A DNA stretch of 64,000 bases from Prochlorococcus sp. AG-347-L02 (GCA_003281255.1 QCCL01000008.1:20963-84962), one strand, 5' to 3'; shown: positions 48,730 to 60,249, counted from the first letter of the stretch. A program made the numbers and translations. Notes: generated by a model not told the origin, from the sequence alone.

Positions 48730-48882
48730 ATGGAAACAACTAACTTTGGATTCGTAGCTAGTCTTTTATTTGTAGGGGTGCCAACAATATTCCTAATAGG
48801 TTTATTTATTTCTACCCAAGATGGAGAAAAATCAAGTTTCTACTCGGATTCTAGTAAAGGTAGACTTGGGCCAAAACGCTAA
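48730..48882 (+). CDS. psbM: Photosystem II protein M
   Basis: A 50-residue gene: METTNFGFVASLLFVGVPTI then FLIGLFISTQDGEKSSFYSD and a basic end (GRLGPKR). PsbM is a single-helix subunit at the PSII dimer interface, and the C-terminal extension is usual in marine picocyanobacteria. prmC starts 11 bases after its stop. Confidence 0.95.
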   Translation: METTNFGFVASLLFVGVPTIFLIGLFISTQDGEKSSFYSDSSKGRLGPKR

Positions 48883-48893
48883 AGCTACAATAA

Positions 48894-49763
48894 ATGCTTA
48901 GCATTTCTGTAGAAGAATTTTTAATTTGGAAAAAAAAGCAACTTTCTAAAGGAGGCGATCAACAATCTTTTGCAGTTTTACTTGATTGTTTAGGCGGAAT
49001 ATCGACTAGTGATCTAAACCTAATAAGCTTAAATCCTGAGGGAAACTTACATTTAAAAAAGAACTTAATTTTTTTAGAATCTATTTGGAACGATCATTTA
49101 CTAAGATCTTGCCCAATTCAATATCTTTGTGGAATAACTTTTTGGAGAGACTTAAAATTAAAAGTTACAAACAAAGTACTCATTCCTAGACCAGAAACAG
49201 AACTCATAGTTGATATTGTCTTCAAAATATTTCGAAAGAAGTCAGAAAAATTATTTTTTGCTGAATTAGGAACTGGATCAGGGGCTATAAGTATTGCTTT
49301 GGCATTGGCTTATCCATTTAGCCACGGAGTAGCAACTGATATAGATCAAGACGCATTAGAAATAGCCACTAAAAATTATCTAAATTCTTCTAAACAATCA
49401 AATTTGAAATTTTATTGTGGGAATTGGTGGTCACCTCTTGAAAGTTTTAAAGGAAAAATAGACCTCGCTATTTCAAACCCGCCATATATTCCTAAAGATA
49501 CTTATGAAAAATTACCCAAAGAAGTTAAAAATTTTGAACCTAAAGTTGCTTTATTAGGTGGAGAAGATGGTTTAGAACATATTAATGAAATAATACAAAA
49601 AGCACCATTATTTTTAAAAAAGAAGGGCTGGTTAATTTTAGAGAATCATTTTGATCAAGGTGAAAAAGTAAAACAACTACTTTTTAAAAATAAATTCACA
49701 TCAATAGAAATTGTGAAAGATCTTTCAGGTATTGGTAGGTTTACCATTGGAAGATATAAATAA
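48894..49763 (+). CDS. prmC: Peptide chain release factor N5-glutamine methyltransferase
   Basis: Methylates the GGQ glutamine of release factors. The 289 residues have the N-terminal helical domain, SAM motif FAELGTGSGAISIALA and the catalytic NPPY in LAISNPPYIPKD, preceded by LIPRPETELIVD, a PrmC/HemK hallmark. It follows psbM by 11 bases and precedes tsaC by 23 bases on the same strand. Confidence 0.95.
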   Translation: MLSISVEEFLIWKKKQLSKGGDQQSFAVLLDCLGGISTSDLNLISLNPEGNLHLKKNLIFLESIWNDHLLRSCPIQYLCGITFWRDLKLKVTNKVLIPRPETELIVDIVFKIFRKKSEKLFFAELGTGSGAISIALALAYPFSHGVATDIDQDALEIATKNYLNSSKQSNLKFYCGNWWSPLESFKGKIDLAISNPPYIPKDTYEKLPKEVKNFEPKVALLGGEDGLEHINEIIQKAPLFLKKKGWLILENHFDQGEKVKQLLFKNKFTSIEIVKDLSGIGRFTIGRYK

Positions 49764-49786
49764 ATTATTATATGTTCATAATCTAA

Positions 49787-50368
49787 ATGAATTTAGTAAA
49801 CTGCGAATCCGCCTTGAAGACTCTAAAAAGTGGTTTACCTATAATTTTCCCAACTGATACATTACCTGCAATTGGATGCTTGCCAATATTTTCGAATACT
49901 ATTTATAAGTTTAAAAAAAGAGATAGAGACAAACCTTTAATTCTTATGGGATCAGAATACAAACAATTAATCGATTATGTTCACGAATCAGCTAAAAAAG
50001 ATTACGAAAATATAGCTTCAAAATATTGGCCTGGAGCTCTGACAATGGTTATTCCTGCTTCAGAAAAGCAGGCTACAATCCTTACAAGCAATGATCATAC
50101 TCTTGGGTTGAGGATTCCAAATTCATATATGGCTCAATCTCTCATGAGAGAAACAGGCCCATTGTTAACTTCAAGTGCAAATATTTCAGGTTTTAAAGGA
50201 TCAACTACAGTTGAAGGTATTGCTCAGGACTTCCCGTCTGTAAAAATTTTGGGGCCTATCCCCTGGGGAAAAAGAAGTGGAAAAGCTAGTACTATTATAT
50301 TTTGGAAGAAAAGTGGAGATTGGAAACTGATTAGAGAAGGAGAAGTATTAGTAAGGGAATTATTTTAA
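49787..50368 (+). CDS. tsaC: L-threonylcarbamoyladenylate synthase (Sua5/YrdC/TsaC family)
   Basis: Makes the activated intermediate for t6A at position 37 of ANN-reading tRNAs. The 193 residues show GLPIIFPTDTLPAIGC at the N-terminus, FKKRDRDKPLILMG, the LGLRIPNSYMAQ-type segment, TSSANISGF and a C-terminal LIREGEV. It is a stand-alone YrdC domain without the Sua5 C-terminal part. Its stop shares one base with the start of the next small ORF (TAATG). Confidence 0.9.
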   Translation: MNLVNCESALKTLKSGLPIIFPTDTLPAIGCLPIFSNTIYKFKKRDRDKPLILMGSEYKQLIDYVHESAKKDYENIASKYWPGALTMVIPASEKQATILTSNDHTLGLRIPNSYMAQSLMRETGPLLTSSANISGFKGSTTVEGIAQDFPSVKILGPIPWGKRSGKASTIIFWKKSGDWKLIREGEVLVRELF

Positions 50369-50535
50369 TGTTTTTATTATTATTTTTTGTTTTATTAATT
50401 CAATTTTTCACTTATTGGATATTTGAACCCCTTACATCTTTTATAGAGTATTTTCTCGAAATAAGATTATTTCCTATCATTGCTCTGTTGGGTTTAGTCT
50501 TTTTATTTTCAGCAAAAAATCTTGACCAGTATTAA
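50368..50535 (+). CDS. 55-residue hydrophobic protein, function unknown
   Basis: A small ORF (MFLLLFFVLLIQFFTYWIFE ... AKNLDQY) with two membrane-spanning stretches at about residues 1-18 and 31-48. It begins within the tsaC stop codon (TAATG overlap) and ends 11 bases before the tRNA-Thr end, so co-transcription with tsaC is likely. I know no family for it. The composition is consistent with a real small membrane protein, but AT-rich DNA also yields hydrophobic frames by chance. Confidence 0.6.
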   Translation: MFLLLFFVLLIQFFTYWIFEPLTSFIEYFLEIRLFPIIALLGLVFLFSAKNLDQY

Positions 50536-50545
50536 AAAATCAAAA

Positions 50546-50617
50546 TGCCGGCTAACAGATTTGAACTGATGACCTTCGCTTTACAAAAGCGCTGCTCTAC
50601 CGCTGAGCTAAGCCGGC
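50546..50617 (-). tRNA. tRNA-Thr (TGT)
   Basis: A 72-nt cloverleaf: acceptor GCCGGCT/AGCCGGC, D-arm GCTCAGCGGTAGAGC, anticodon loop TTTGTAA with anticodon TGT, T-loop TTCAAAT and discriminator A. The outermost anticodon-stem pair is a G-A mismatch. CCA is not encoded. Confidence 0.95.
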
Positions 50618-50681
50618 AACCTCTTCATCTTACAATTAGGTGGGGTCAATTATCAGTATTTTTTTAGCTTTTTTAAATTTA

Positions 50682-51017
50682 TTATTTTTTGATATCTTTA
50701 TGAGCTTTATCACTTTTATCAGTTTTTTTAAATTTTATTTCTCCTGAAATAGTTCTTTTGATTGGTAAATTGGCAACTAATGCAGTCATTCTATCCTCAG
50801 TCTCTAAACTTACTGCCACCTCGTCAAAATCAATTTCAACATATTTAGCAACAACATCAAGAATCTCTTTCCTCATTTTATCTAAAAGATCAGTTGTTAA
50901 GGAACTCATATCAACTCTGTCATGAGCAAGTACAAGTTGTAATCTTTCTCTAGCTGTATTTGCACTAGACGTTTCTCTGCCTAGTAATTTATTTATAAGA
51001 TCTCTGAGAGTCATCAT
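50682..51017 (-). CDS. minE: Cell division topological specificity factor MinE
   Basis: A 111-residue partner of MinD that stimulates its ATPase and drives Min oscillation. The N-terminal [31 protein letters not shown] is the MinD-binding helix and adjacent strand; [17 protein letters not shown] belongs to the dimerisation domain. Last of the minC-minD-minE run, one base after minD. Confidence 0.95.
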   Translation of the reverse strand: MMTLRDLINKLLGRETSSANTARERLQLVLAHDRVDMSSLTTDLLDKMRKEILDVVAKYVEIDFDEVAVSLETEDRMTALVANLPIKRTISGEIKFKKTDKSDKAHKDIKK

Positions 51018-51018
51018 T

Positions 51019-51834
51019 TTAAAAAACCTTTGTTTGCATTAATCTCATGAATTTATCTTTAAGACTTTTGCCTTCTTTTTTTGGATCGATAATTGGAACA
51101 TCTTTATTCGTAAGTCTTTGCGAAACATTCAAATAACATTTTTTTGCAGGAGATCTACCATCAGAAAGTGTCAGTGGCTCTCCTCTATTAGTACTTATTA
51201 TTACCTGTTCATCTTCTAAAACAATACCTAACAAAGGCAAAGAAAGGATCCCTTGAACATCTTCGATAGATAACATTTCTTGACTAGCCATCATGTTAGG
51301 GCGAACTCTATTGATTACAAGTTGGATAGGCTCAATATCTGAAGTATTAAGAATCCCTATTACTCTATCTGCATCCCGAACTGCGGATAATTCTGGGTTG
51401 GTAACTACAATAGCTTCTTTACAGGCTGCAAGAGCATTTTTAAAGCCATCTTCAACGCCAGCAGGACAATCTACTAGGACAAAATCAAAGTTCTCACTAA
51501 GTAGCTCACTAATTTTTTTCATATCTTCGGGCTTCATCCAATCCAACATCCTTGGATCTCCAGCAGGGAGAAGAGCAAGGTTAGGTTCCTTTTTGTGTCT
51601 AACCAATGCTTGGTCAAGACGACAATTCTTGTCTAGAACATCTTGTGCAGTGTAAATAATACGATTTTCTAATCCTAGAAGAAGATCTAAATTTCTTAAG
51701 CCAAAATCAGCATCTAATACAGCAGTTGTTGCTCCGCTATTAGCAAGTGCTATGCCTAGGTTTGCAGTTAAAGTTGTTTTGCCAACCCCTCCCTTGCCTG
51801 AACAAATTAATATTGTGCGAGTATTTTTCCCCAA
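51019..51834 (-). CDS. minD: Septum site-determining ATPase MinD
   Basis: A 271-residue ParA-type ATPase that places the division ring by recruiting MinC to the membrane. The deviant Walker A is [16 protein letters not shown], with [35 protein letters not shown] and the C-terminal amphipathic membrane-targeting helix ([13 protein letters not shown]). Sits between minC and minE on one strand. Confidence 0.97.
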   Translation of the reverse strand: MGKNTRTILICSGKGGVGKTTLTANLGIALANSGATTAVLDADFGLRNLDLLLGLENRIIYTAQDVLDKNCRLDQALVRHKKEPNLALLPAGDPRMLDWMKPEDMKKISELLSENFDFVLVDCPAGVEDGFKNALAACKEAIVVTNPELSAVRDADRVIGILNTSDIEPIQLVINRVRPNMMASQEMLSIEDVQGILSLPLLGIVLEDEQVIISTNRGEPLTLSDGRSPAKKCYLNVSQRLTNKDVPIIDPKKEGKSLKDKFMRLMQTKVF

Positions 51835-51945
51835 GATTTTAAAGATTTTACAAATAATAAAGCCCCTTGCAAAAAGTTAAATATTTTAAAGATTAAGTAA
51901 TTCTTAAATTTATCTAGTTTGAATTAATTTATTGCAAATTATTGA

Positions 51946-52608
51946 TTAATTTTTATTTTCCATTATGTGTGGTTTGATAATTATCGTTTGTTTATCTATT
52001 ACTGCAATTTCTGGATAACAATTTTTAGGCTTATCCTTTGGTCCAATAGCTATCACATCGGCAATTCTTAACTGTAAAGGGTTTAGATAAAGTGAAGCAA
52101 TAGAGGCATTTTTATTTCCACTTTTCCCTGCAAATGCGATCCCTAGCAATTTGCCCCAAACGTAAATATTTTTCTTAGCGGAAACTATTGCTCCTGGATT
52201 AACGTCTCCAATGATGCATAGGTTTCCATTTGAAGATATTCTTTCACCCGATCGTACTGTTCCTTTGTGAAGAGTATCGAATTTCTTTTTTGAATTGAAT
52301 AATCGTAACTTATTTTTAATCTCTTGCTCTTTTACAAAAGCTGAATCTATTTTTAAGGACTTTCCACTTATTATTGTATTTCTATTATTTGAGTAAATGC
52401 ATAAGGAACAAATATTAATTTTGTCAAAATGATTTTTTAATTTTGATAATTTATGAGAACTTACTGACTCATTGACTGCGAAAATTTTTGCTTCTAAAGG
52501 TTCTTTGATGGAAGAAAATCTTTTGAAAGTTTCATGACTATTATCTAAATCTAACAAAGAAAAAATTTCTAAATATAGAATTTTAGTGTTTTTTAAAACG
52601 ATTTCCAT
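51946..52608 (-). CDS. minC: Septum site-determining protein MinC
   Basis: A 220-residue FtsZ-polymerisation inhibitor. The C-terminal half is the conserved beta-helix dimerisation domain: TVRSGERISSNGNLCIIGDV, NPGAIVSAKKNIYVWGKLLG and IASLYLNPLQLRIADV. The N-terminal half is poorly conserved, as in other picocyanobacteria. It lies 10 bases after the HD hydrolase gene and 111 bases before minD. Confidence 0.9.
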   Translation of the reverse strand: MEIVLKNTKILYLEIFSLLDLDNSHETFKRFSSIKEPLEAKIFAVNESVSSHKLSKLKNHFDKINICSLCIYSNNRNTIISGKSLKIDSAFVKEQEIKNKLRLFNSKKKFDTLHKGTVRSGERISSNGNLCIIGDVNPGAIVSAKKNIYVWGKLLGIAFAGKSGNKNASIASLYLNPLQLRIADVIAIGPKDKPKNCYPEIAVIDKQTIIIKPHIMENKN

Positions 52609-52618
52609 TGAATTTAAT

Positions 52619-53875
52619 CTAGGAATTATTTTTTATTAATGAAATTTCATTTTTAATTTCATTTTTGATCACATCTGGATAAATAATAAATGAGCTTTCC
52701 TCGGATCTCATTAAAGTTTTTATTAATGCAGAACTATTTTCTAATGCACTTTGATAGGTGCCGTCCCATATTTTTAGTGCATTATTAGATTCAAAACCTT
52801 TAAAAGTCTTTTCCTTAATCCCGCAAAATATTTCTGAATCATAACCATTCTTTTCACATAATTTTGAGGCAAATGCAAGGATTTTTAATCTATTCATCTT
52901 ACTTAAAAAACTTATGTCTGATGCCTTTAATAAATCTCTGTCAATAAACATTTTGCATAGAGTAGAAAGTGGTTCAAAAGATTCATCTTTCCATCTAATC
53001 AAATGATAATAAAAGGTTACATCATCATTTCTTATGAAATCATCAAAATCAACCTTTGAAGGTGAAAAAATCCATTTATTTAGAGAATTATCTAACCAAA
53101 TATTCTTTTGATAATTATGTTTTACTGTATGTAATATTTTTTCCAGAATCCATGTTGATATTTCGTTTATCCTGTGATTGTAAATTGTTCTATACATCAA
53201 GTTTCTCAGCACAAGGAAATGCTCAATAGCGATTACTCCTTTTGGTTTGATTCCGATATTGCCATCAGGTGAAAAGGTAAGAGCTGAAATTATTCTCTCT
53301 AAATCTACTAAGCCATAATTAGTACCTGTGTTGTAACTATCGCGTAAAAGATAATCGAGACGATCACAATCTATTTCACTACTAATCAATGTTTTTATAG
53401 GTTTTGAAAATAGTTGTTTTGATTGAAATAATTCACCAATTTTTCTGGGTAATTCGTTATCATACTTTTTGAGGATTGAATTTATTGGAGAATAGTTTTT
53501 AACTAAGTTTTCAGACCATTGTTCGTGATCATGCTTGAATATTTTCTCACTGGTATGGCTTAAAGGTCCATGACCCAAATCATGTAGTAGAGCTGCTCCG
53601 TAAAGGACAAATTTATTTTCACAAAATGAAGATTTAATTTCAATTAATTTTTTATAAATTTTTCTAGCAATACAAAAAACACCAACTGAGTGAGTAAATC
53701 TACTCGATTCTGCACCATGAAAAAGTAATGATGCAGCTCCAAGTTGTTTTATTCTTCTTAGTCTTTGGAAAGCAACTGTATCAATTAATTCCATAATCAT
53801 TAATTCTTCTGCCTTTGCTGCATCAAATACTATTTCTTTATGAATTGGGTCATGAAAAATTCTTTTAGTACTCAT
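52619..53875 (-). CDS. HD superfamily phosphohydrolase
   Basis: A 418-residue HD-domain protein of the COG1078/SAMHD1-like group. The metal-binding motifs are RFTHSVGVFCIARKIYKKL, HDLGHGPLSHTSE (about residues 95-110) and SEIDCDRLDYLLRDSYNTG. Members can be dNTP triphosphohydrolases or act on other nucleotides; the substrate is not known. It lies between ctpA (28 bases upstream) and minC (10 bases downstream) on one strand, suggesting a shared transcript. Confidence 0.85.
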   Translation of the reverse strand: MSTKRIFHDPIHKEIVFDAAKAEELMIMELIDTVAFQRLRRIKQLGAASLLFHGAESSRFTHSVGVFCIARKIYKKLIEIKSSFCENKFVLYGAALLHDLGHGPLSHTSEKIFKHDHEQWSENLVKNYSPINSILKKYDNELPRKIGELFQSKQLFSKPIKTLISSEIDCDRLDYLLRDSYNTGTNYGLVDLERIISALTFSPDGNIGIKPKGVIAIEHFLVLRNLMYRTIYNHRINEISTWILEKILHTVKHNYQKNIWLDNSLNKWIFSPSKVDFDDFIRNDDVTFYYHLIRWKDESFEPLSTLCKMFIDRDLLKASDISFLSKMNRLKILAFASKLCEKNGYDSEIFCGIKEKTFKGFESNNALKIWDGTYQSALENSSALIKTLMRSEESSFIIYPDVIKNEIKNEISLIKNNS

Positions 53876-53903
53876 ATTTTTAAAATTTTTTTATTTTCAA
53901 TCT

Positions 53904-55220
53904 TTAGCCATTTAAAAATTTAGTTTCTTTATTATTTAATTCAATTGTTTGATCTGATACTTCTTCTTTTTCTAGAAGCGATCCCAGAAATAATTCTGCA
54001 TTCCGCACCCATTTATCGTCAGTACTTCCATAATCACTTGCATCCGGTAGATCAAGTAATTTGTCGGGAGTCATACCTTGCCCTTGAATATTATTACCTT
54101 TGGGGGTTAAGTAACTAGCCACTGTTATAGCAATACCACTATCTTCTCCTAAACTTTTTAGGGATTGAATTAAACCTTTCCCATAAGTTTGTTCTCCCAT
54201 AAGAATTGATCTCTCATTATCTTGTAAAGAACCAGCAAGTATTTCACTGGCACTTGCAGTCCCTTTATTCACTAAAGTTACCATCGGGCCATCAAAAGAC
54301 GTCTCTTTTTGAGAAATAATCGCATCTTTGATTCCATTTCTATCTTTTGTTTCTACTACAGGTTTCTCACTCAATAATGAATCTGCAACTGCTATACCTG
54401 AGCTTACTAGTCCCCCTGAATTATTTCTAAGATCCAAGATCAAGCCCTCAACCTCTTTCTCTTTTAACTCTTGAAGTGCCTCTTCAACTTTTTTAGGTAC
54501 GCTTTCACTGAATTGAGTTATCCTTAAATATCCTATTGTGTGAGAATCGTCTCTTAATCTTTTTGTTCTAACCGGTCTGAGATCCACTGGTCTCCTCTCT
54601 AGATCGACTTCCCTAATGTCTCCTGATTCCGAAGATACTTCAACTAAAACTTTTGTTCCTGATTCACCTCTTAACTTAGAGGCAGTACTTGCAAGCCCTA
54701 ATTTTTCTGATGAGATTCCATCAACTGTCTCTATCAATTCCCCGCTTACTATCCCAGCTTCTTCAGCGGGCGAACCCCCAAGAGTAGAGATAACTTTAAC
54801 TTTATTGTCATCATCTTCACCTAATTGAAGCCCAACACCATTAATTTCACTGCCAAAATTACTTGATTTCAGAAGTTCATAATCTTTTGGGCGTAAAACT
54901 CTCGTGTAGGGATCGTCTAGAGGTCTTAACATTTCTTCAATCGCGGAATAAGCCTCTTCACTTGTTTCAATTTGTTTCTGTAACGTTTTTTGTCTAATTC
55001 TTTTCCATTGGATTTCATCAAACTTTTCTGGGTCATAAAAACCCTCGTTTACCAAGGTCCAAGCGTCAAGTACTAACTGCCTGCTATCACTGAGAGCATC
55101 CACTCTTTCAATCAACAAAAGATTGATAGAAAAAACTATGATCATTGATGCAGTGATCACAGTTTTGAATGTTAAAAGTTTGTTAAAAGATGAATTCATT
55201 GGGTTAAGTGTTAACACCAA
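53904..55220 (-). CDS. ctpA: Carboxyl-terminal processing protease CtpA
   Basis: Thylakoid-lumen serine protease that removes the C-terminal extension of PSII protein D1, needed for the Mn cluster. The 438 residues have an N-terminal hydrophobic signal (about 18-40), a PDZ domain ([19 protein letters not shown] through [18 protein letters not shown]) and the S41 protease core: catalytic Ser in [15 protein letters not shown] and Lys in [13 protein letters not shown]. It starts 50 bases from petB on the opposite strand and begins the ctpA-HD-minCDE run. Confidence 0.95.
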   Translation of the reverse strand: MVLTLNPMNSSFNKLLTFKTVITASMIIVFSINLLLIERVDALSDSRQLVLDAWTLVNEGFYDPEKFDEIQWKRIRQKTLQKQIETSEEAYSAIEEMLRPLDDPYTRVLRPKDYELLKSSNFGSEINGVGLQLGEDDDNKVKVISTLGGSPAEEAGIVSGELIETVDGISSEKLGLASTASKLRGESGTKVLVEVSSESGDIREVDLERRPVDLRPVRTKRLRDDSHTIGYLRITQFSESVPKKVEEALQELKEKEVEGLILDLRNNSGGLVSSGIAVADSLLSEKPVVETKDRNGIKDAIISQKETSFDGPMVTLVNKGTASASEILAGSLQDNERSILMGEQTYGKGLIQSLKSLGEDSGIAITVASYLTPKGNNIQGQGMTPDKLLDLPDASDYGSTDDKWVRNAELFLGSLLEKEEVSDQTIELNNKETKFLNG

Positions 55221-55270
55221 AAATAAGAATTTTAAGTAAGCTCTTTATATCAAAGCTAATTTTTTTTTGG

Positions 55271-55927
55271 ATGGCGAATTCTTCATCTGTTTATGACTGG
55301 TTTCAAGAAAGGCTTGAAATCCAAGACATAACTGACGACGTAACTTCCAAGTACGTACCCCCTCACGTAAATATTTTTTATTGTTTAGGAGGCATAACTT
55401 TAGTATGCTTCCTAATTCAATTTGCAACAGGTTTTGCAATGACTTTTTACTATAAGCCAACAGTTACTCAAGCTTATAGTTCAGTCAGCTATTTAATGAC
55501 TGATGTGAGCTTTGGATGGTTAATAAGATCTGTGCATAGATGGAGTGCATCAATGATGGTTTTGATGTTAATACTTCACGTTTTTAGGGTTTATCTTACC
55601 GGAGGTTTTAAAAGGCCAAGAGAATTAACTTGGGTTACAGGTGTTGTAATGGCAGTCATAACCGTCGCCTTTGGAGTGACAGGATATTCCCTACCTTGGG
55701 ATCAGGTGGGTTATTGGGCTGTTAAAATTGTTTCAGGCGTACCTGCTGCAATACCAATAATTGGTGATTTTATGGTTGAACTGTTAAGAGGTGGAGAAAG
55801 TGTTGGACAATCAACTTTAACCAGATTTTACAGCCTTCATACCTTTGTATTGCCATGGTCATTAGCAGTTTTCATGTTGATGCACTTTTTAATGATTCGT
55901 AAACAGGGTATTTCAGGACCTTTATAA
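55271..55927 (+). CDS. petB: Cytochrome b6
   Basis: Haem-carrying core of the cytochrome b6f complex, 218 residues. [20 protein letters not shown] is the standard N-terminus, so I start at the ATG at 55271; an open frame continues 21 codons upstream without conservation. Haem ligand histidines fall in [21 protein letters not shown] and the [11 protein letters not shown] / [12 protein letters not shown] helices, and the haem-c cysteine is in FYCLGGITL. petD follows after 33 bases. Confidence 0.97.
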   Translation: MANSSSVYDWFQERLEIQDITDDVTSKYVPPHVNIFYCLGGITLVCFLIQFATGFAMTFYYKPTVTQAYSSVSYLMTDVSFGWLIRSVHRWSASMMVLMLILHVFRVYLTGGFKRPRELTWVTGVVMAVITVAFGVTGYSLPWDQVGYWAVKIVSGVPAAIPIIGDFMVELLRGGESVGQSTLTRFYSLHTFVLPWSLAVFMLMHFLMIRKQGISGPL

Positions 55928-55960
55928 ACCTTTATACTTAAACCATTATTAGTTCTCCGT

Positions 55961-56443
55961 ATGTCTACGTTAAAAAAACCAGATCTATCTGATCCAAAAT
56001 TGAGAGCAAAGTTAGCTAAAGGTATGGGCCATAATTATTATGGTGAACCAGCTTGGCCGAATGATTTATTATATATTTTCCCAGTTGTTATCTTAGGAAC
56101 TATCGCCTGCGTAGTTGGATTAGCTGTTCTTGATCCTGCAATGTTGGGAGACAAAGCTAATCCCTTCGCAACACCCTTAGAAATACTTCCTGAATGGTAC
56201 CTCTATCCAGTTTTTCAAATACTTAGGGTAGTTCCTAACAAACTTTTGGGTATTGCACTTCAAACATTAATTCCACTTGGATTAATGATTTTACCCTTTA
56301 TCGAAAATGTTAATAAATTCTCTAACCCATTTAGAAGACCAATTGCAATGTCTGTTTTCTTGTTCGGAACTTTTTTAACCATATATCTTGGTATTGGAGC
56401 ATGTTTGCCAATTGATAAATCACTTACTCTAGGATTATTTTAG
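55961..56443 (+). CDS. petD: Cytochrome b6f complex subunit IV
   Basis: A 160-residue membrane subunit that forms the quinol-oxidation site with PetB. It has the motif [21 protein letters not shown], with the PEWY quinol-site residues, and three hydrophobic helices. It is co-transcribed with petB and ends two bases before the end of the convergent GH100 gene. Confidence 0.97.
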
Positions 56444-56445
56444 AG

Positions 56446-57885
56446 TTAAATTTTAAAGACATCTAAATCGTTATCCTCATTTCTTAGGAAATGATTCATT
56501 AATAAAAATCCAACAATTGTCCAAGTTTGATACGTCCTTGATTGTTGTCCAACCCAAGTACCTGTAGGACCATCAAAATATTCTGCCCATTCTTGCTTAG
56601 GTAATTGATTTAGTTGACACCAATATGATTCTTCTATCAAAGATTTCATTTCTTCCATGAGAATGACATCATCAGAACCATATTTTTTTTGATGCAATAG
56701 AACAGCTGCTCCAAAAAACCAAAGTAAACTTGGCCAATGACCACCGTTATGGTAACTCCAAGGCCAATTCTTTGGATCCGATCCAGTTTTGTTTTGCCAT
56801 TCTTCAACATCCATATGAGGATGACAAATCCTCATAGGCATTTGAGCCATCAAATGTTGTCTGTTATGTAAAACTAATCTAAATAAAGCTCTTTGCTCTA
56901 TAGGAGGCAGTACTCCGAACATACATGCTAAAGAATTCCCTAAACTGTAAAATCGAAAGTCTGGCCTTCCTGTCCTAATATTTCCTATTAAGTAACCACC
57001 TCTATTCTCCAACCAATCTTGTAGCCATGAAGGAACTACTTGAGGTTGAACGTTAAATTCATTGAAGTGTTGATCATCTCCATACTGCTCAGTTGGCCTT
57101 CTTCTTAAAATTTGCATTGTTTGACTGGTAACCCAATAATGTTTTAAAAGAAAACTTCCTAAATCCTTAACCCATTGATTTGTAAGAATAAGTCTTTGGT
57201 CTAAAAGTCTACTAACATGATCTGCTCTACTTAATTCCATTAAGTTGATACAACTTTTTAAACATCCATGAAGTAAAACTTCAACTTCTAGGGGTGCTCC
57301 CCATACATCCATAGGTCTATCAATCATAAATGCGCAATCTGGAACAAAAAGTACTGGTGTGCCCTCAAATGTAGGATGCAGAACTAGATCTAGCAGAAGT
57401 TGAATACCTCTTTGGACACTTTGACTTTTTCCGAAGGCATGATCGCCGCTTTTATTGACATAATACCAACATAAAATAGGCCACCATAAACTTGCATCAG
57501 CTGAAGTAATCCTCCCTATTGATCTCTGACCATAGTCTCCAATGAGCTTCCCATTCTCTTCAATGAAACTAGTTGGAAATACCCCACGTGTTTGGTAATT
57601 AGCGCTTTGTAATTCAAGACACACAGTTAGGAACTTTTTGACAATTTCGTATCGTTTTTGAGTTATCAGGTAAATCATTACAGGAACGTTGTCTCTTAAA
57701 AATATTTCTCCATAATTTAATTTTTTATTTTTTGTTGGGTGTTCTAATGCAGCAACGCTTCCTACTAACTCCCCTGAGATTTCAACCAAAGTCTTCTCAA
57801 AGTGTTTTTTTGCATTTGTTACAATTTTTTCTTCATCGGAACTTGGTCTTACTCTTAAATTTTTTTGACTAAATCTTTCTGCCAT
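56446..57885 (-). CDS. Neutral/alkaline invertase-like glycoside hydrolase (GH100)
   Basis: A 479-residue alpha/alpha-barrel hydrolase that probably cleaves sucrose or a related glucoside in the cytoplasm; there is no signal peptide. Typical GH100 segments include YGEIFLRDNVPVMIYLI, GRITSADASLWWPILCWYYV, QPQVVPSWLQDWLENRGGYL and NGGHWPSLLWFFGAAVLL. The length matches cyanobacterial InvA-type enzymes. Marine picocyanobacteria use sucrose and glucosylglycerate as solutes, so turnover of a compatible solute is a reasonable role (inference). Confidence 0.88.
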   Translation of the reverse strand: MAERFSQKNLRVRPSSDEEKIVTNAKKHFEKTLVEISGELVGSVAALEHPTKNKKLNYGEIFLRDNVPVMIYLITQKRYEIVKKFLTVCLELQSANYQTRGVFPTSFIEENGKLIGDYGQRSIGRITSADASLWWPILCWYYVNKSGDHAFGKSQSVQRGIQLLLDLVLHPTFEGTPVLFVPDCAFMIDRPMDVWGAPLEVEVLLHGCLKSCINLMELSRADHVSRLLDQRLILTNQWVKDLGSFLLKHYWVTSQTMQILRRRPTEQYGDDQHFNEFNVQPQVVPSWLQDWLENRGGYLIGNIRTGRPDFRFYSLGNSLACMFGVLPPIEQRALFRLVLHNRQHLMAQMPMRICHPHMDVEEWQNKTGSDPKNWPWSYHNGGHWPSLLWFFGAAVLLHQKKYGSDDVILMEEMKSLIEESYWCQLNQLPKQEWAEYFDGPTGTWVGQQSRTYQTWTIVGFLLMNHFLRNEDNDLDVFKI

Positions 57886-58486
57886 TTCATTTATATCCTT
57901 CTATTTAAGCCTAGTTGTTTAAAGAGACTTTGAACAAATAAAAAATTAATAAAAAATTTTTGTATAAAAGGTTGCACAATTACAGTGGGATGGTTTAATA
58001 TTTTCTTCTGGGCAGAAATATATTTTTTGCATTATTCAACCAATTGCCTTAAATCTGATTTTTGGTAAATTAATGAATTTTCTGGAGATTTGATTTCGAT
58101 CGTTATTTCTAGCCAGAAGAAGGGTTTTCCCTTCAAATGAGTTTTTCACTTGTTGTTTAACTCTGCACCTAGAAAATTTAAAACTTAGGAACTGATGCTT
58201 TTATTGCGTCAAGAATAACCAAATTTATTTTTGGTTATTCCAAGATGTACATGCAATAAAGGTGTGAGGTCCCGTCAAGAATATATAAAAATGTCATCAA
58301 TTGCTAACTTTTGGCTTTGATGCAAACGGATCTGAGATCTTGGAAAGTCACTTTAGAATTTTTTTAATGTGCACTCAATGTAATCCTTAAAATTTAAGGA
58401 GGCTGAAACTAAATACATAAACTGAAGTTTTTATTTGGATAAAGCAATTCAATTTGAGTAGATTTATCTACAAAAGGATTTGAACA
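57886..58486. promoter_or_regulatory. Leader and promoter region of the rRNA operon
   Basis: About 600 bases with no ORF of useful size. It must hold the promoter of the rRNA operon (plus strand) and that of the GH100 gene (minus strand). AT-rich TATATA near 58282 is a possible -10 element. Two hairpins are visible: GAAGGG-TTTT-CCCTTC at 58129-58144 and an 11-bp perfect stem at 58213-58240. The last 100 bases before 16S should form one side of the 16S processing stem. Confidence 0.5.
58213..58240. repeat. Perfect 11-bp inverted repeat in the rRNA leader
   Basis: GAATAACCAAA, six-base spacer TTTATT, TTTGGTTATTC. It is about 245 bases before 16S. It is not followed by a T-tract on the plus strand, so it does not look like a simple terminator for plus-strand transcription. 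It might be an operator, a terminator for minus-strand readthrough or an RNA processing element. Confidence 0.6.
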
Positions 58487-59970
<1,484 letters not shown>

Positions 59971-60090
59971 CAGGGAGACAACAAAATGTTTAATATTATT
60001 ATTTTGTCACCTTAGGTCGATCGGTATCTCACGTTCTTAATTAAGAATTTCATTTCCTAAGTTTTTCTAGGTCACACCCATTATTTTCCT

Positions 60091-60164
<74 letters not shown>

Positions 60165-60176
60165 TATCTCTATGTT

Positions 60177-60249
60177 GGGGGTATAGCTCAGTTGGTAGAG
60201 CGCCTGCTTTGCAAGCAGGATGTCAGCGGTTCGAGTCCGCTTACCTCCA
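60177..60249 (+). tRNA. tRNA-Ala (TGC)
   Basis: A 73-nt cloverleaf 12 bases after tRNA-Ile: acceptor GGGGGTA/TACCTCC, anticodon stem-loop CCTGC-TTTGCAA-GCAGG with anticodon TGC, T-loop TTCGAGT, discriminator A, CCA not encoded. Confidence 0.98.

Noticed and set aside
51293..51655. 120-codon plus-strand frame
   Set aside because: Antisense of minD; no ribosome site and no recognisable motif.
55208..55270. In-frame extension of petB upstream of MANSSSV
   Set aside because: Not part of the family N-terminus and overlaps the divergent ctpA start region.
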